A DNA stretch of 56,272 nt from a virus. Shown in pieces: positions 28,392-37,900 of this stretch. The notes below the pieces were generated by a model. It made no database searches. It was not told the origin of the DNA and saw only the letters and a program-made list of their open reading frames with translations. The stretch lies in the IMG/VR virus record IMGVR_UViG_3300037300_000108, positions 1-56,272 of that record, one strand, 5' to 3'. A program made the position numbers and the translations under genes. Position 1 is the stretch's first letter, and each line of letters starts with the position of its first letter.

Positions 28392-29876
28392 ATGCTGCAT
28401 CTAAGGCAGTACCAGATCGACTCGATTGAGGGTTTAAGGCAGGCGTTCCGTGGGGGTCACTCGCACATTGTGTTGGCCGCAGCTACGGGAGCTGGCAAAT
28501 CAGTTATCGCCATGACCATGCTGGAGAGCGCCGTCAAGAAGGGTGCCCGTGTGATGTTCGTTTGCGACAGGCGGGTATTGGTAGACCAATTCTCCCGTCA
28601 TTTAGATGGGAGCGGCGTCGAGCACGGCATTTGCATGGCTGGTCACTGGCGGCATAGACCGCACGCCAATGTACAGGTGGCATCTATCCAGACGCTTGAG
28701 CGCATGAAGGGTTGGCCAGACGTAGATTTAATCTTGGTTGATGAGATACACGCCGTCATGCGTAAAAGTCTCAAGACCTTTCTAAGCAACCACAAGGATC
28801 TGCGCGTTATTGGAATGACTGCCACTCCGTTTCACGCCGAGATGGGCAAGTACTTCACAAACGTAACCAACGTTGTGACCATGCGCCAATTGGTAGACGA
28901 AGGATTCTTGGTTCCGTTTCGGGTGTTTGTGGCCAAGGAAATTGATATGTCTGGCGTCAAGGTGGTGGCTGGTGAATGGCAGAAAGACGAGACTGAAAAG
29001 CGCGGTCTTCAAATCGTCGGCGACGTTGTGTCGGACTACATACGAATCAGCCAAGACGTGTTTGGCGGGCCGCGCAAGACTATTTGTTTTTCATCGGGCG
29101 TGGCACATGGTGAGCAATTGGTACAGCGCTTCCAAGAACACGGAATCAACGCGGTACAGATCAGCTATAAGGATACGGATGATTTCAAGGAAGAGGTCTT
29201 AAAAGACTTCTCTCAGCCGGATACAGAGATCAAGATTGTCATTAGCTCTGACATTCTGACTCGCGGCTTTGACCAGACCGATGTAGAGCACGTCATCATT
29301 GCTAGGCCGCTGAGAAAAGCATTCTCTATGCACGTTCAGATGGTAGGACGTGGAGCCAGGCCTCACCCCGGAAAAAAGTTCTGCATTTTGCAAGATCACT
29401 CAGGTAACTGGTTACGCTTTGCTGATGACTGGGCACAAGTGTACGAAGAGGGAACGAAGGAGCTTAACTCCGAGAACGACACCAAGACTCGTAAGGAGAA
29501 AACAGACGAGCAAAAGGAGCAGTGCAAATGCCCGAAGTGCTCCGCCTTGTGGCCTATAGGCTCAGACACTTGCACCAACTGCGGCCATACACGCCAGCGC
29601 AGAAGCATGGTGGCAGAGATGCCGGGAATCATGGAAGAGCTTTCCGGTGCAGCCAAAAGGGACGAGAAGCAGGCGTTCTGGTCTATGTGCCAATACAAAA
29701 TAAAAATGGAGGGCTGGAGTCCCGGGCGCGGGGCACACACCTATAAAGAAAAGTTTGGCGTTTTTCCAAGAGGTCTTGTTGACTCGGCATCATCACCAGA
29801 TATAGGTTTTGAGAAGTTTGTGAAGTCCAGACTGATTGCCTATCTCAAGGGTAAACGTCAAGGGCTTTCATCATGA
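28392..29876 (+). CDS. Superfamily 2 DNA helicase (494 aa)
   Basis: Motif I AATGAGKS (residues 30-37), DEIH box (117-120), TATP (143-146) and motif VI QMVGRGARP (316-324) define an SF2 helicase of the DEAD/DEAH type. A C-terminal zinc ribbon with C380, C383, C394 and C397 follows. It likely unwinds DNA during phage replication, together with the primase coded next (ATGA overlap). AGGAG lies 7 nt before ATG 28392. Confidence 0.9.
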   Translation: MLHLRQYQIDSIEGLRQAFRGGHSHIVLAAATGAGKSVIAMTMLESAVKKGARVMFVCDRRVLVDQFSRHLDGSGVEHGICMAGHWRHRPHANVQVASIQTLERMKGWPDVDLILVDEIHAVMRKSLKTFLSNHKDLRVIGMTATPFHAEMGKYFTNVTNVVTMRQLVDEGFLVPFRVFVAKEIDMSGVKVVAGEWQKDETEKRGLQIVGDVVSDYIRISQDVFGGPRKTICFSSGVAHGEQLVQRFQEHGINAVQISYKDTDDFKEEVLKDFSQPDTEIKIVISSDILTRGFDQTDVEHVIIARPLRKAFSMHVQMVGRGARPHPGKKFCILQDHSGNWLRFADDWAQVYEEGTKELNSENDTKTRKEKTDEQKEQCKCPKCSALWPIGSDTCTNCGHTRQRRSMVAEMPGIMEELSGAAKRDEKQAFWSMCQYKIKMEGWSPGRGAHTYKEKFGVFPRGLVDSASSPDIGFEKFVKSRLIAYLKGKRQGLSS

Positions 29877-30712
29877 CCGACTTGATTAGTTTTGCCAGAG
29901 CGCATGGAATCATCATTGATACCCTGCCAACACCAGGCGCTTGGCGTCGATACCCTACGACGGACAAGCCGCACAAGCGCAACGGTTCAATGAAGTTTAT
30001 GCTTGACCATGCTTTTCTATACAACTGGGCAATTGACCAAGAGGTAATTGTCTGGAGTGGACAAGCCCCGGCAGGCATGAACCCAGAGCGAATTGCGAAG
30101 ATGAGCAAGGACGCCGACAACAAGCGGTTAGCCCTACAGAGGAAAGCGGCAGGTAAAGCGGCTGGCCTGCTCAACAACTGCCAGAGAGGCTCACACCCGT
30201 ACTTGCAGCGCAAAGGATTTGAAGACGAGCCGGGTAACGTCTACGTCAAAGAGGGTCACGGCTACCTCATTATCCCTATGCGCGTGAATGGAAACTTGGT
30301 AGGGGCGCAAATCATATCCGAGGACGGTGAGAAGAAGTTTCTGTTCGGTCAGCGAAGTAAGGGTGCTGAGTTTGTTTTTGATAACAAGGGGCCACACATA
30401 CTCACGGAAGGCTATGCCACAGCTTTGTCAGTAAGAGCGGCAATGAAAGCGCTGAAGATGCGCTACACCATCCATGTTTGCTTTTCTGCGCACAACCTAC
30501 TGCACATTAGCAGGGAGTTGAACGACTGCTTCATCATCTCGGATAACGACGAGTCCAAAACAGGCGAGAAGATTGCCGAGCAGTCCGGCAAGCGTTGGTG
30601 GATGCCGCCTACGGTTGGTCATGACTTCAATGACATGCACCAAGAGCTAGGTTTATTCAAGTCAAGCCAAGCCCTGCAAAAAGCAATGAGGACTACCAGT
30701 CAAACTTCGTGA
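29873..30712 (+). CDS. TOPRIM-domain primase (279 aa)
   Basis: The TOPRIM core has E179 in ILTEGYATALSV, the DxD pair D224/D226 in IISDNDES, and GHDFNDMH at 249-256. This matches small phage primases of the Toprim_2/3 type. The N-terminus lacks the CHC2 zinc finger of DnaG. It should synthesise RNA primers on the strand opened by the neighbouring helicase. The 3-prime end overlaps the convergent nuclease gene by 20 bp. Confidence 0.85.
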   Translation: MTDLISFARAHGIIIDTLPTPGAWRRYPTTDKPHKRNGSMKFMLDHAFLYNWAIDQEVIVWSGQAPAGMNPERIAKMSKDADNKRLALQRKAAGKAAGLLNNCQRGSHPYLQRKGFEDEPGNVYVKEGHGYLIIPMRVNGNLVGAQIISEDGEKKFLFGQRSKGAEFVFDNKGPHILTEGYATALSVRAAMKALKMRYTIHVCFSAHNLLHISRELNDCFIISDNDESKTGEKIAEQSGKRWWMPPTVGHDFNDMHQELGLFKSSQALQKAMRTTSQTS

Positions 30713-30971
30713 GCGCGTCATCTACAGAGACAACGATGTGCAAGTTATCACCCGGCCAGCCGTCATGAAATCCCTGTTCAGCAGGAGATAGACGACGCGC
30801 CGACGGCGGTTTCTTGCCGTCCTTTACTTCAAGCAAGATGGTTTTACCCAGGTGATTGCACAGCAAATCAAAGGCTCCCTCGTCATTGATCTGCTTGACA
30901 AACACCCCTCGGGAGCGAAGTGCTTCAATTATTTCTTGCTCGTTTGAGTCTCTGCGTGCAGCTCTTCTCAC
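30693..30971 (-). CDS. PD-(D/E)XK / VRR-NUC-like nuclease (92 aa), opposite strand
   Basis: Key residues are E13 in SNEQEIIEALRSRG, D35 in GAFDLL and the E48-V-K50 pair in ILLEVKDG, the fold plan of VRR-NUC and Holliday-junction-resolvase-like nucleases. KPPSARRLSPAEQGFHDGW is a typical C-terminal signature. GTG 30971 has AAGGAG 6 nt upstream and is preferred to TTG 30977. It is the only clear minus-strand gene in the early block and may be an independently acquired module. Confidence 0.75.
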   Translation of the reverse strand: MRRAARRDSNEQEIIEALRSRGVFVKQINDEGAFDLLCNHLGKTILLEVKDGKKPPSARRLSPAEQGFHDGWPGDNLHIVVSVDDALTKFDW

Positions 30972-31065
30972 TATCAACTCCTTGTTTTCAATAGGAAAAA
31001 TTAATCACGATTTATTAACCTACCTGTTAACATGATGTTCAATATAACACCTAGCAAGCACTAAG
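30972..31065. promoter_or_regulatory. Divergent promoter region
   Basis: A 94-bp AT-rich gap between the minus-strand nuclease and the plus-strand exonuclease gene. It contains the inverted repeat TTAAC-CTACCT-GTTAA (31015-31030), a possible operator. Promoter elements for both directions should be here, but none matches consensus well. Confidence 0.45.
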
Positions 31066-31947
31066 ATGAAAATTACAAACATATACGGCTTACCGCAAAC
31101 AATTGTAAATGCCGTAAATCGCCCGTCCTATACAAAAGAAGGAGCCAACATGTCGGTCACTGAGCTGCTTGGCAGTCCCAGGATTGTGCAGCTTAAACGC
31201 CGATACTGGAATGATCTTGAGCAGGACGCCAGCGAAATGGTTTGGAGCTTGTTTGGAACAGCAATTCACCAAGTACTTGAGCATGGCAAAGATGATAACC
31301 ACATCATTGAGCAAAGGCTGCACGCGACTGTAGACGGATGGCACATTAGCGGAGCCATTGACTTGCAGGTTCTCACGCCAGATGGCATGGAGATTTCAGA
31401 CTACAAGACCACATCGGCGTACAAAGTTATGGCCGGTTCTACAGATTGGGAAGAGCAGCTTAACATTTACGCCTTCTTGGTTGAGGAACAAAAGAAGACG
31501 CCAATTTCAAAGCTACAGATCGTGGCTATCGTGCGCGATTGGGTTGGACGGGACACCTACAAAGAAGGCTACCCCAAGGCTCCTATCGTTTCACTTGACA
31601 TCCCGCTCTGGCCGCAAGAGAACCGGTTGAAGTTCATTCAAGATCGCATTACCGCGCACGCAGACGCATTGTTTGCACAGGAGACAGACGCCGACCTGCC
31701 GGAATGTACGCCTCGGGATATGTGGGAAAAGCAAACGAGCTACGCCATCATGAAAGACGGCGGCGTTCGTGCCAAGTCTGTTCACGCGTCCAAGGAAGAG
31801 GCAGAAACGTCATTGGCTGAGATTAAGGAATTTAAGAAGTACCAAATTGTTGAGCGTCCGGGCGAAAGGACTCGTTGCGCCAACTATTGCCAAGTCAGTA
31901 AATACTGTTCCCAGTATCAAAAATTTATCAACCAACCCCAGGAGTAA
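31066..31947 (+). CDS. Cas4/RecB-like exonuclease with Cys cluster (293 aa)
   Basis: The PD-(D/E)XK core has H68 (GTAIHQVLE), D99 (GAIDL), D112-Y-K114 (ISDYKTT) and a QLNIYA motif. Four cysteines near the end (CTPRDMW, then CANYCQVSKYC) fit an iron-sulfur cluster as in Cas4 and AddB. It probably resects DNA ends to feed the Sak3-type annealing protein coded 215 bp downstream. It starts the third plus-strand group. Confidence 0.85.
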   Translation: MKITNIYGLPQTIVNAVNRPSYTKEGANMSVTELLGSPRIVQLKRRYWNDLEQDASEMVWSLFGTAIHQVLEHGKDDNHIIEQRLHATVDGWHISGAIDLQVLTPDGMEISDYKTTSAYKVMAGSTDWEEQLNIYAFLVEEQKKTPISKLQIVAIVRDWVGRDTYKEGYPKAPIVSLDIPLWPQENRLKFIQDRITAHADALFAQETDADLPECTPRDMWEKQTSYAIMKDGGVRAKSVHASKEEAETSLAEIKEFKKYQIVERPGERTRCANYCQVSKYCSQYQKFINQPQE

Positions 31948-31949
31948 AA

Positions 31950-32165
31950 ATGTCCCGAATCTATTACGTGTCAGCACCCGGCTCTAAAAACCATCTCGTT
32001 CGAGCAAACACGCCGCAGCAGGCAGTGGCTCTGGTCGCTAGGGAGGCATTCCAAGTTCGAGTTGCATCTCAGGATGACATCGTTCACGAGATCAGTAGAG
32101 GCGAAAAAGTCAAAGAGGCTTTGATGCCAACTCAGGATGAGATTAAACATGGAGCAGAAGAATGA
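31950..32165 (+). CDS. Small phage protein beside the exonuclease (71 aa)
   Basis: The start MSRIYYVSAPGSKNHLVRAN, then TPQQAVALVAREAFQVRVAS, suggests a small beta-alpha fold often found next to phage recombination genes. It overlaps the annealing protein gene as ATGA. Function unknown. Confidence 0.65.
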   Translation: MSRIYYVSAPGSKNHLVRANTPQQAVALVAREAFQVRVASQDDIVHEISRGEKVKEALMPTQDEIKHGAEE

Positions 32166-32860
32166 GCGAAAACCATTACGCCGAGTTAGCCAATATTGAC
32201 GTTAGCAAGTACGTCGAGAAAAAGCAAAACTTGTCATACCTGTCTTGGCCATTTGCCGTAGACCAACTCATGCGCCGCGATTCAACGGCTAACTGGGTAT
32301 TCAACGACCCGTCCATGTTTGGCGAATCCATGATGGTTTCTTGCACCGTCACGGCGTTCGGTAAGCCTATAACCATGCACCTACCCGTCATGGATCACCG
32401 CAATCAAGCCATTAAGAACCCAAACGCATTTGAAGTTAACAAGAACATGATGCGTTGCTTGGTTAAAGCTATTGCCTGTCATGGTCTTGGCATCCAACTG
32501 TACGCAGGTGAGGATTTGCCGCTTGAGGATTTGTCCGTAAAAGACAAGCCAAAAGTAGAAGCGAAGGAGCCGAGTGGCAATATTGCCACTCCAAAACCAC
32601 CAGCTCAAATTGAAGGCCGAGAAGGCCCGTGGCAGTTGAACGTAAAAGCAGATCCTAGCGCCGACATGGCCGCGTGGACAAGCATCGTGACAGAGGCGTG
32701 CAAGCTCGCGCTAGAACAGTGCCAAAGTAAGGTTGATGTTATGAGTATCTTTAAGGTGAACCGGAACATCTTTGACCGTATGAAGGCTAACTCCCCTGAT
32801 GAGTACACTCAACTTATGGCTCTGTTTAAAGAGCGCAAAGAATTTTTCAAGGAACAATAA
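32162..32860 (+). CDS. Sak3-type single-strand annealing protein, DUF1071 (232 aa)
   Basis: The core NLSYLSWPFAVDQLMRRDST, TMHLPVMDHRNQAI and NKNMMRCLVKAIACHGLGIQ, then LYAGEDLP is the signature of DUF1071, the Sak3 group of Rad52-like annealing proteins. It pairs complementary single strands in phage recombination with the neighbouring exonuclease and SSB. A palindrome copy (32575-32588, SGNIAT) lies in the linker after the core. The C-terminal 80 residues are a separate helical part. Confidence 0.85.
   Translation: MSENHYAELANIDVSKYVEKKQNLSYLSWPFAVDQLMRRDSTANWVFNDPSMFGESMMVSCTVTAFGKPITMHLPVMDHRNQAIKNPNAFEVNKNMMRCLVKAIACHGLGIQLYAGEDLPLEDLSVKDKPKVEAKEPSGNIATPKPPAQIEGREGPWQLNVKADPSADMAAWTSIVTEACKLALEQCQSKVDVMSIFKVNRNIFDRMKANSPDEYTQLMALFKERKEFFKEQ
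32575..32588. repeat. Dispersed palindrome TGGCA-N4-TGCCA (centre ATAT)
   Basis: A perfect 16-bp GTGGCAATATTGCCAC in the linker of the annealing protein gene. Confidence 0.85.
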
Positions 32861-32861
32861 A

Positions 32862-33224
32862 ATGAATTCAATAACCGTAGCTGGAATTGTTGGCAACTCA
32901 GAACTCAAGCAACTCAACAGTGGCGATGCTATTTTGAACTTCTCAATAGCCGACTCAGAGGGCCGAGACAAACCAACTATTTGGTGGAATTGCAGTCTTT
33001 TTGGTAAACGCGCTGAGTCTTTGGCTCCTTACGTTCAGAAAGGTAGCAAGGTTACAGCCGTTGGAAAAGTAAGCCAGCGCCAGTACACCGATAAGAATGG
33101 CATTGAGAAAACTTCAATGGAAATTCGCGTCAACGAAATTGCACTCCAAGGCGGCAAAGAACAGGCTGAATCTAAGCCAGCCCCAAAACCCGTGCCAGAA
33201 GACGACACAGATTTGCCTTTTTAG
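32862..33224 (+). CDS. ssb: Single-stranded DNA-binding protein (120 aa)
   Basis: The OB-fold markers SITVAGIVGNSELKQLNSGD, then FSIADSEGRDKPTIWWNCSL, LFGKRAESLAPYVQKGSKVT and VGKVSQRQYTDKNG are all present. The acidic tail ends DDTDLPF, the conserved C-terminal tip that binds partner proteins. ATG 32862 lies just after the annealing gene, with AAGGA upstream. Confidence 0.92.
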   Translation: MNSITVAGIVGNSELKQLNSGDAILNFSIADSEGRDKPTIWWNCSLFGKRAESLAPYVQKGSKVTAVGKVSQRQYTDKNGIEKTSMEIRVNEIALQGGKEQAESKPAPKPVPEDDTDLPF

Positions 33225-33317
33225 TTTACGGGGGAAAGCCGATGCTGTGCGTTGTGGGCTTTCCAGCAATGCAATACAGACGCAGCGAGTACCCCACCTT
33301 TTACAGAAAACTACACA

Positions 33318-33764
33318 ATGAACAACTACGAACGAACCGCTGACTGGCTTTCGGCCTGCGGCAAAGAGCCAACACCGGAGAATCTATCCGTGCAAATTGG
33401 CTGTCACATTGAAGAGTTTTGTGAGTTTATCAAGACGCTACGCACTGACAGCGAAGGTTACGCCAAACTGCTAGACCGTACCCGTTTGGACTTGGAGTGG
33501 TTTGCCACCAAGCTCAAACGTAAGGAGCAGCAGGTTTACATTCCAGTTCACTTTCGCGCGGAGGCGTTAGACGCACTGTGCGATACCGATGTGACGGGTA
33601 ACGGCGTTGCCTTTATGGCAGGCTTTAACAAGAACGGTGCAGACCAATTGGTTCTAGCCAGCAATGAGGCCAAGCTAGTTGACGGAAAGCCAGTTCTGCT
33701 TGAAGGCGGGAAGATAGGCAAACCAACCGGCTGGAAGGCTCCTGATCTGCATGGGTTTGTGTGA
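33318..33764 (+). CDS. MazG/HisE-like NTP pyrophosphohydrolase (148 aa)
   Basis: I start at ATG 33318; a longer frame from 33252 has no ribosome site. E33-F-C-E36 and E82-A-L-D85 form the ExxE...ExxD metal site of all-alpha NTP pyrophosphatases. The C-terminal part, TGNGVAFMAGFNKNGADQLV then LLEGGKIGKPTGWKAPDLHG, is typical of phage members. It may clean up nucleotide pools during replication. Confidence 0.7.
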   Translation: MNNYERTADWLSACGKEPTPENLSVQIGCHIEEFCEFIKTLRTDSEGYAKLLDRTRLDLEWFATKLKRKEQQVYIPVHFRAEALDALCDTDVTGNGVAFMAGFNKNGADQLVLASNEAKLVDGKPVLLEGGKIGKPTGWKAPDLHGFV

Positions 33765-34180
33765 TGAATCCCTATCCAAACTTTGAGGCACTGAAAATTG
33801 CTATGAAGCAGGATAAGGACGGAATGGTCCTGACTCTTCGTATCCACCCAGACGAGCTGCCGTCCGATCTTATGCGCGACTTTGTTGGCGCTCGCTATCA
33901 GGTCGTTATGGTTCGGTTGGATGGAGAGGAAAAGCCGATGAACCGCGAGCAGGCCAACTCTACCGATTGGGTCAGGGCGGCAGGTATTTTGTCGCGTGAT
34001 CCAGCTTTCTCTGCTTGGTTGTCCCATAACGGAGAGCTGCTTGACCCAGACCAGGCCGAGGCGGTTTCTTGGTTGCGAGATCATCTCGGAGTGAAGTCTC
34101 GTGCAGAAATTGTAAACAATGATTTGGCGATTGCTAGACTTCGCATATTGCTTAAGGAGTTTAACCAGTGGAAAAACTAA
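33764..34180 (+). CDS. Conserved phage protein (139 aa)
   Basis: The sequence GMVLTLRIHPDELPSDLMRD, then VGARYQVVMVRLDGEEKPM has a beta domain seen in phages near recombination genes, always without assigned function. The C-terminal part is helical. An overlapping GTG start 3 nt earlier is possible. Overlaps the next gene by 13 nt. Confidence 0.65.
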   Translation: MNPYPNFEALKIAMKQDKDGMVLTLRIHPDELPSDLMRDFVGARYQVVMVRLDGEEKPMNREQANSTDWVRAAGILSRDPAFSAWLSHNGELLDPDQAEAVSWLRDHLGVKSRAEIVNNDLAIARLRILLKEFNQWKN

Positions 34181-34440
34181 TACCGTACACGGTTCACCTG
34201 CCGCCAGAACTGCACAGGAAGCTGAAAATGGCAGCGCAAAACCGCAAGGCAGCGGGAATAGTTCGGGAGGCCCTGACAGCGTTTCTGGATAATCTGGACC
34301 CCTATGAGGCAGGAGTAAGAGCCGGTATCCGCACGGCGCAAGAAGAAGTCAGACTTCAGCCGCTGCTTAATAGCTTGATGTGGAAGAACGAATCAATGGC
34401 AACCATTGTGAACAAATTATTGGAAAACTCTAATGGCTAA
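34168..34440 (+). CDS. Ribbon-helix-helix regulator (90 aa, GTG start)
   Basis: The N-terminal IPYTVHLPPELHRKLKMAAQ, then AGIVREALTAFLDNLD is an Arc/CopG-type ribbon-helix-helix DNA-binding domain. GTG 34168 has AAGGAG 9 nt upstream. The C-terminal half is helical and may oligomerise. It could autoregulate the early operon; the operator is not known. Confidence 0.75.
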   Translation: MEKLIPYTVHLPPELHRKLKMAAQNRKAAGIVREALTAFLDNLDPYEAGVRAGIRTAQEEVRLQPLLNSLMWKNESMATIVNKLLENSNG

Positions 34441-34627
34441 ACGACAAGGCATCGCACTGCTACAGGCGAAGCGAGACCCCATACCTTTAGAGCAAATTAC
34501 TTTGAGAGACTTCTTTGCTGCATTTGCCTGCATCGGCGCAAGCTCTATGGCGGCACCGAAGGAAATTGCTACTCAGTCCTACGCCGTGGCAGACGCCATG
34601 CTGGATGAGCGTACCGATGTGGAGTAA
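34433..34627 (+). CDS. Small phage protein, LRDFFAA family (64 aa)
   Basis: ITLRDFFAAFACIG and ATQSYAVADAMLDERTD repeat the layout of the 24483-24692 protein, so the two are likely paralogues. Overlaps the upstream gene by 8 nt. Function unknown. Confidence 0.65.
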   Translation: MAKRQGIALLQAKRDPIPLEQITLRDFFAAFACIGASSMAAPKEIATQSYAVADAMLDERTDVE

Positions 34628-34629
34628 AA

Positions 34630-34878
34630 ATGAATAATAACCTTACGGCAAAGCAGCGCAATCACATTGGCGCTGTTAAGGGACTGCCTTGCTCTGTATG
34701 TGATGTGTCTGGGCCGTCGGATGCCCATCACATTGAGCAAAAACTTCAATACTGCGTTGTTGCACTATGCAGATCGTGTCATAGTAGCTTACATGGTGAA
34801 AAGTTAATTTGGAAAGTTAAGAAACTAGATGAAATTAAAGCCCTAAACATCACCATAGAAAGACTTGTAAATGGTTGA
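34630..34878 (+). CDS. Ref-like HNH endonuclease (82 aa)
   Basis: The arrangement LPCSVCDVSGPSDAHHIEQK, then CVVALCRSCHSSLHGEKL gives C21, C24, H33, H34, C47, C50, H51 and H55, the zinc-bound beta-beta-alpha metal site of Ref/NinX-type HNH nucleases. Ref of phage P1 is a RecA-dependent nuclease. It is the last gene of the early block. Confidence 0.8.
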   Translation: MNNNLTAKQRNHIGAVKGLPCSVCDVSGPSDAHHIEQKLQYCVVALCRSCHSSLHGEKLIWKVKKLDEIKALNITIERLVNG

Positions 34879-34932
34879 GATAAACATAATCTAGCTGAGA
34901 CGGTTGAATAGCTTATGAACCCCAAGTAATCC
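34879..34932. other. Convergence point of early and late units
   Basis: Only 54 bp separate the convergent genes. A short inverted repeat AAGTAA-TCC-TTACTT overlaps the end of the minus-strand gene (34924-34938) but has no T run, so I see no good terminator. Confidence 0.5.
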
Positions 34933-37900
34933 TTACTTCGATACTTCGTCAAAACTCTCGTTGACGCGCATCATCCGTACTTTAATAGCCTCTTCAATTT
35001 TTTTGGCCAGTTCTTTGTTGTCTTTCTCTATTGCATTGCGACGTTGTTTTCGCAGCTTTTGAATTTCTCTGTATTGAATGTTGGCAGATGCAGATAGTCT
35101 GGCCTCCGGGTTTTCCCGTATATAACCCTGAACATCACCACGCCGCTCTTTGAGTCCTTCAACTGCTCTGGTATGGCCATTTAATTCCGTTAGGTTTCGA
35201 TAGAACGCATTGGCCGTGGGTGCCATGCCCTTTATGTCGCCATAGAATCGGCCAAACAAAGGGACGTTGTAAGGGGGCAACTCTTCGCCGGTCGAAAGTG
35301 ATTTAGCGGTCTTGGCTACTTTAAGAAACTCTCGGCCAATACCGCCAGTGGCTTGCCCAATCAAGTATTCCAAATCGTCTGCCGTTGGACTCAAAGCGCC
35401 CTTCTTATCCTCAGTTCCACCGCTGGCAAAGTTAAGGAAGTAGGCCACCTGCTCACCAAGCCAAGAAGAAGAATCTTTTGACCGCGAGTACCCCGGCGTT
35501 GGATCTAAGTCACTGAAGTCTTTCCGGGAAATGTCCTGTCCAGTCCAGTCTTTGTTTTCAAACAAGGCAACCATCGGATCGAACACAGTCGGCGCAAAGG
35601 TTTGAAACGACCAGCCAGCATTGCCAACCGGGTTAAACATATCCAGCATGGCGTCTGTAATGTCCAAGACACGACGCGGCGTATCTTTAAATCCACTGAG
35701 CGCCCACTCCGTAATAATGCGAGTTGTATTTGGCAGCACGTTAAAGCCAAGTGGCATTGGGAATGCAAGATATTTGCCGTCGCCAATAGGAATTATGTAG
35801 TTCCGCTGCTTAATAAATTCTGGAGGCTCTTCTTCGTCAAACCCCGCACCAGCCAGCAGTAGAGCTTGCATGGAGCCTAAAAGAAAGGCGCCAGCAGCAA
35901 TCTTTTTGCCAACAGGTGATTTAAGCAACTGGAACATCCGGGTTGTGCCCTGAACCGATGCGTTAAAGAAAGCGTACAGCGCACCGGCCTGTGTAGCGAC
36001 TTGGCCTTTGCGGTTAAAGTTGACGGTTAATTCTTTGGCAATGGCGGCAGCACGCTGCTTAGCTGATCCGGCATCCGTACCTTCGCCGATAAACTTATCC
36101 TTAGCCGCTTTGTAGGCCGACAGACGGATTGAGTTTTCCATTGACTCGTTGTAGTCGGACAGCCAATCAAACAAAGGCTTTGCTGTTTTACGCGCCTGCT
36201 CCAAAGGAACCTTCAAAGTGCCATTGGCTGAGAACACATTACCCAAAGGAGATTCAGACCAACTGGCCGGGTCAATCATCCGCTGAATAGCCGTAGCCCG
36301 CTCGTTCGATTGACTAAACACATCTCGGAAGCCAGTTTGACCACCTTCTTTTTGGAACTCTTCGTACAATTTAGACCACTCAGTTTCGGGTTTCTCGCCC
36401 TTACGAAGTTTTCTTGTGGACTGATAGATGGCTCGCAAAGCTGGAAGAGTACCGGCTACTACTTTCTTTTTCTGGTCGGCAATTTCAGTATCGTTAATTT
36501 GAATCAAGCCAGCTTGCACATCACGCAAGAAGTTGTAGGCTCCAAACACCGGGTTGTACTGAGTGTTAATTGCAGAGAAGTAACGAGTAATCTTGGCCAT
36601 AGTGCTCATGGCAATACCAAGCTGGTCGGCATCCATGTTCTTCAGGGATTCGACCATTCTCTTGGCGCGAGCATCGTTTGCGTTGAACAGCAGGAACTTG
36701 TCTTCGCCGTTAACTCTTGCGGAGAAAACGAAGGGGTTCGCAAAAGACGAATTTGGTTCGTACACAACCTTGTTGCGAGCCTTGTCGTACCGCGCTTTCA
36801 TTGGCGGCATCATGATGTTTTCCACCAGGGCCGGGTCAAGCCCCAAGTCCGTCAATTGTTGTCGAACCTTGTCCAGCGAACCAAGCGCTTTAGACTTTTC
36901 CTTTTTCAGTAACTTTTTGTACAGCGTTATTTCACGCTCGTAATCTTTGATGTTGCTCGGGTCAACGTCACCTTCTTCAATAATGGTTTCCATTAATGTA
37001 ATGTCGTCTTGAAGCTGACGCTCCATGCGCAAGGACTGCCAAACTGGATTGGTTGATGGGTCAAGAGCCAGCCAAAAATCTGGATTAGGATTCTGCAAAG
37101 CAAGGCCGTACAAAGCCTGTGCCACCCGGTTTTTCTCCGCACGAACAATTGCACGCTCCCGTTGAATGGCTAGGTTGGCCAAAATTTCGTTAACGTTCAC
37201 ATCCTTTGTCGAGCCTGTACGAGATTTGGCAGAAGCGCCGCTGGTGCTGTAGCCTGCGCCCTGAGACATGGCCTTGCTGGTATCAAAGTCCGCATCTACG
37301 CGGTTCAATGGAATGTAAAAGCTGAACATATCGCGCCAGGTGGCAATAGTTTCTGGGCTCTCTAGGCCGTACTCTACCAACTCGTCTTGCATTTTGCGCG
37401 TGCCGTCGTCAATCAAGGCGGCAACTTGCTCAAATTGTTTCCGTTTTTGGGGGCTCAGATCCTCCATGTACTTCAGTGCGTCGGCAGTTTTAATTCCCGA
37501 GCCGCCGTCTGGATAACGCTCGTTACGCTCAGCAATGTGTGCGTTGGCTTCTGGCGCATGGCGGTTGTGCAAGTACTCGCCCACATCTTCTTTGGTCAGA
37601 CCGAACTTCTGGATTGCCTCTACTTGCTTTTTGAGCTCGTCTTCCAAGTAGGCTTTGGTGCGTGTAGCGGTACGCCCGTGATACAGCGTCTCCTGTAGGT
37701 AAGCGTCCCATTTTGCACCAATGTTTTTGCTCGTGGATTTGATGGAATCTACTACTCGCTTCAAGTCAATTTGCTTGTTTTGGAGACTGTAAATAACGTC
37801 GTCTTTGAGCAAGCCCATGATCTTGGTATCGGTAGGCATCGTCCACGTAGTAATGACGCCATCCCCAAAGATGTTTTCTCTACGGGCTTTTTGCTCGACA

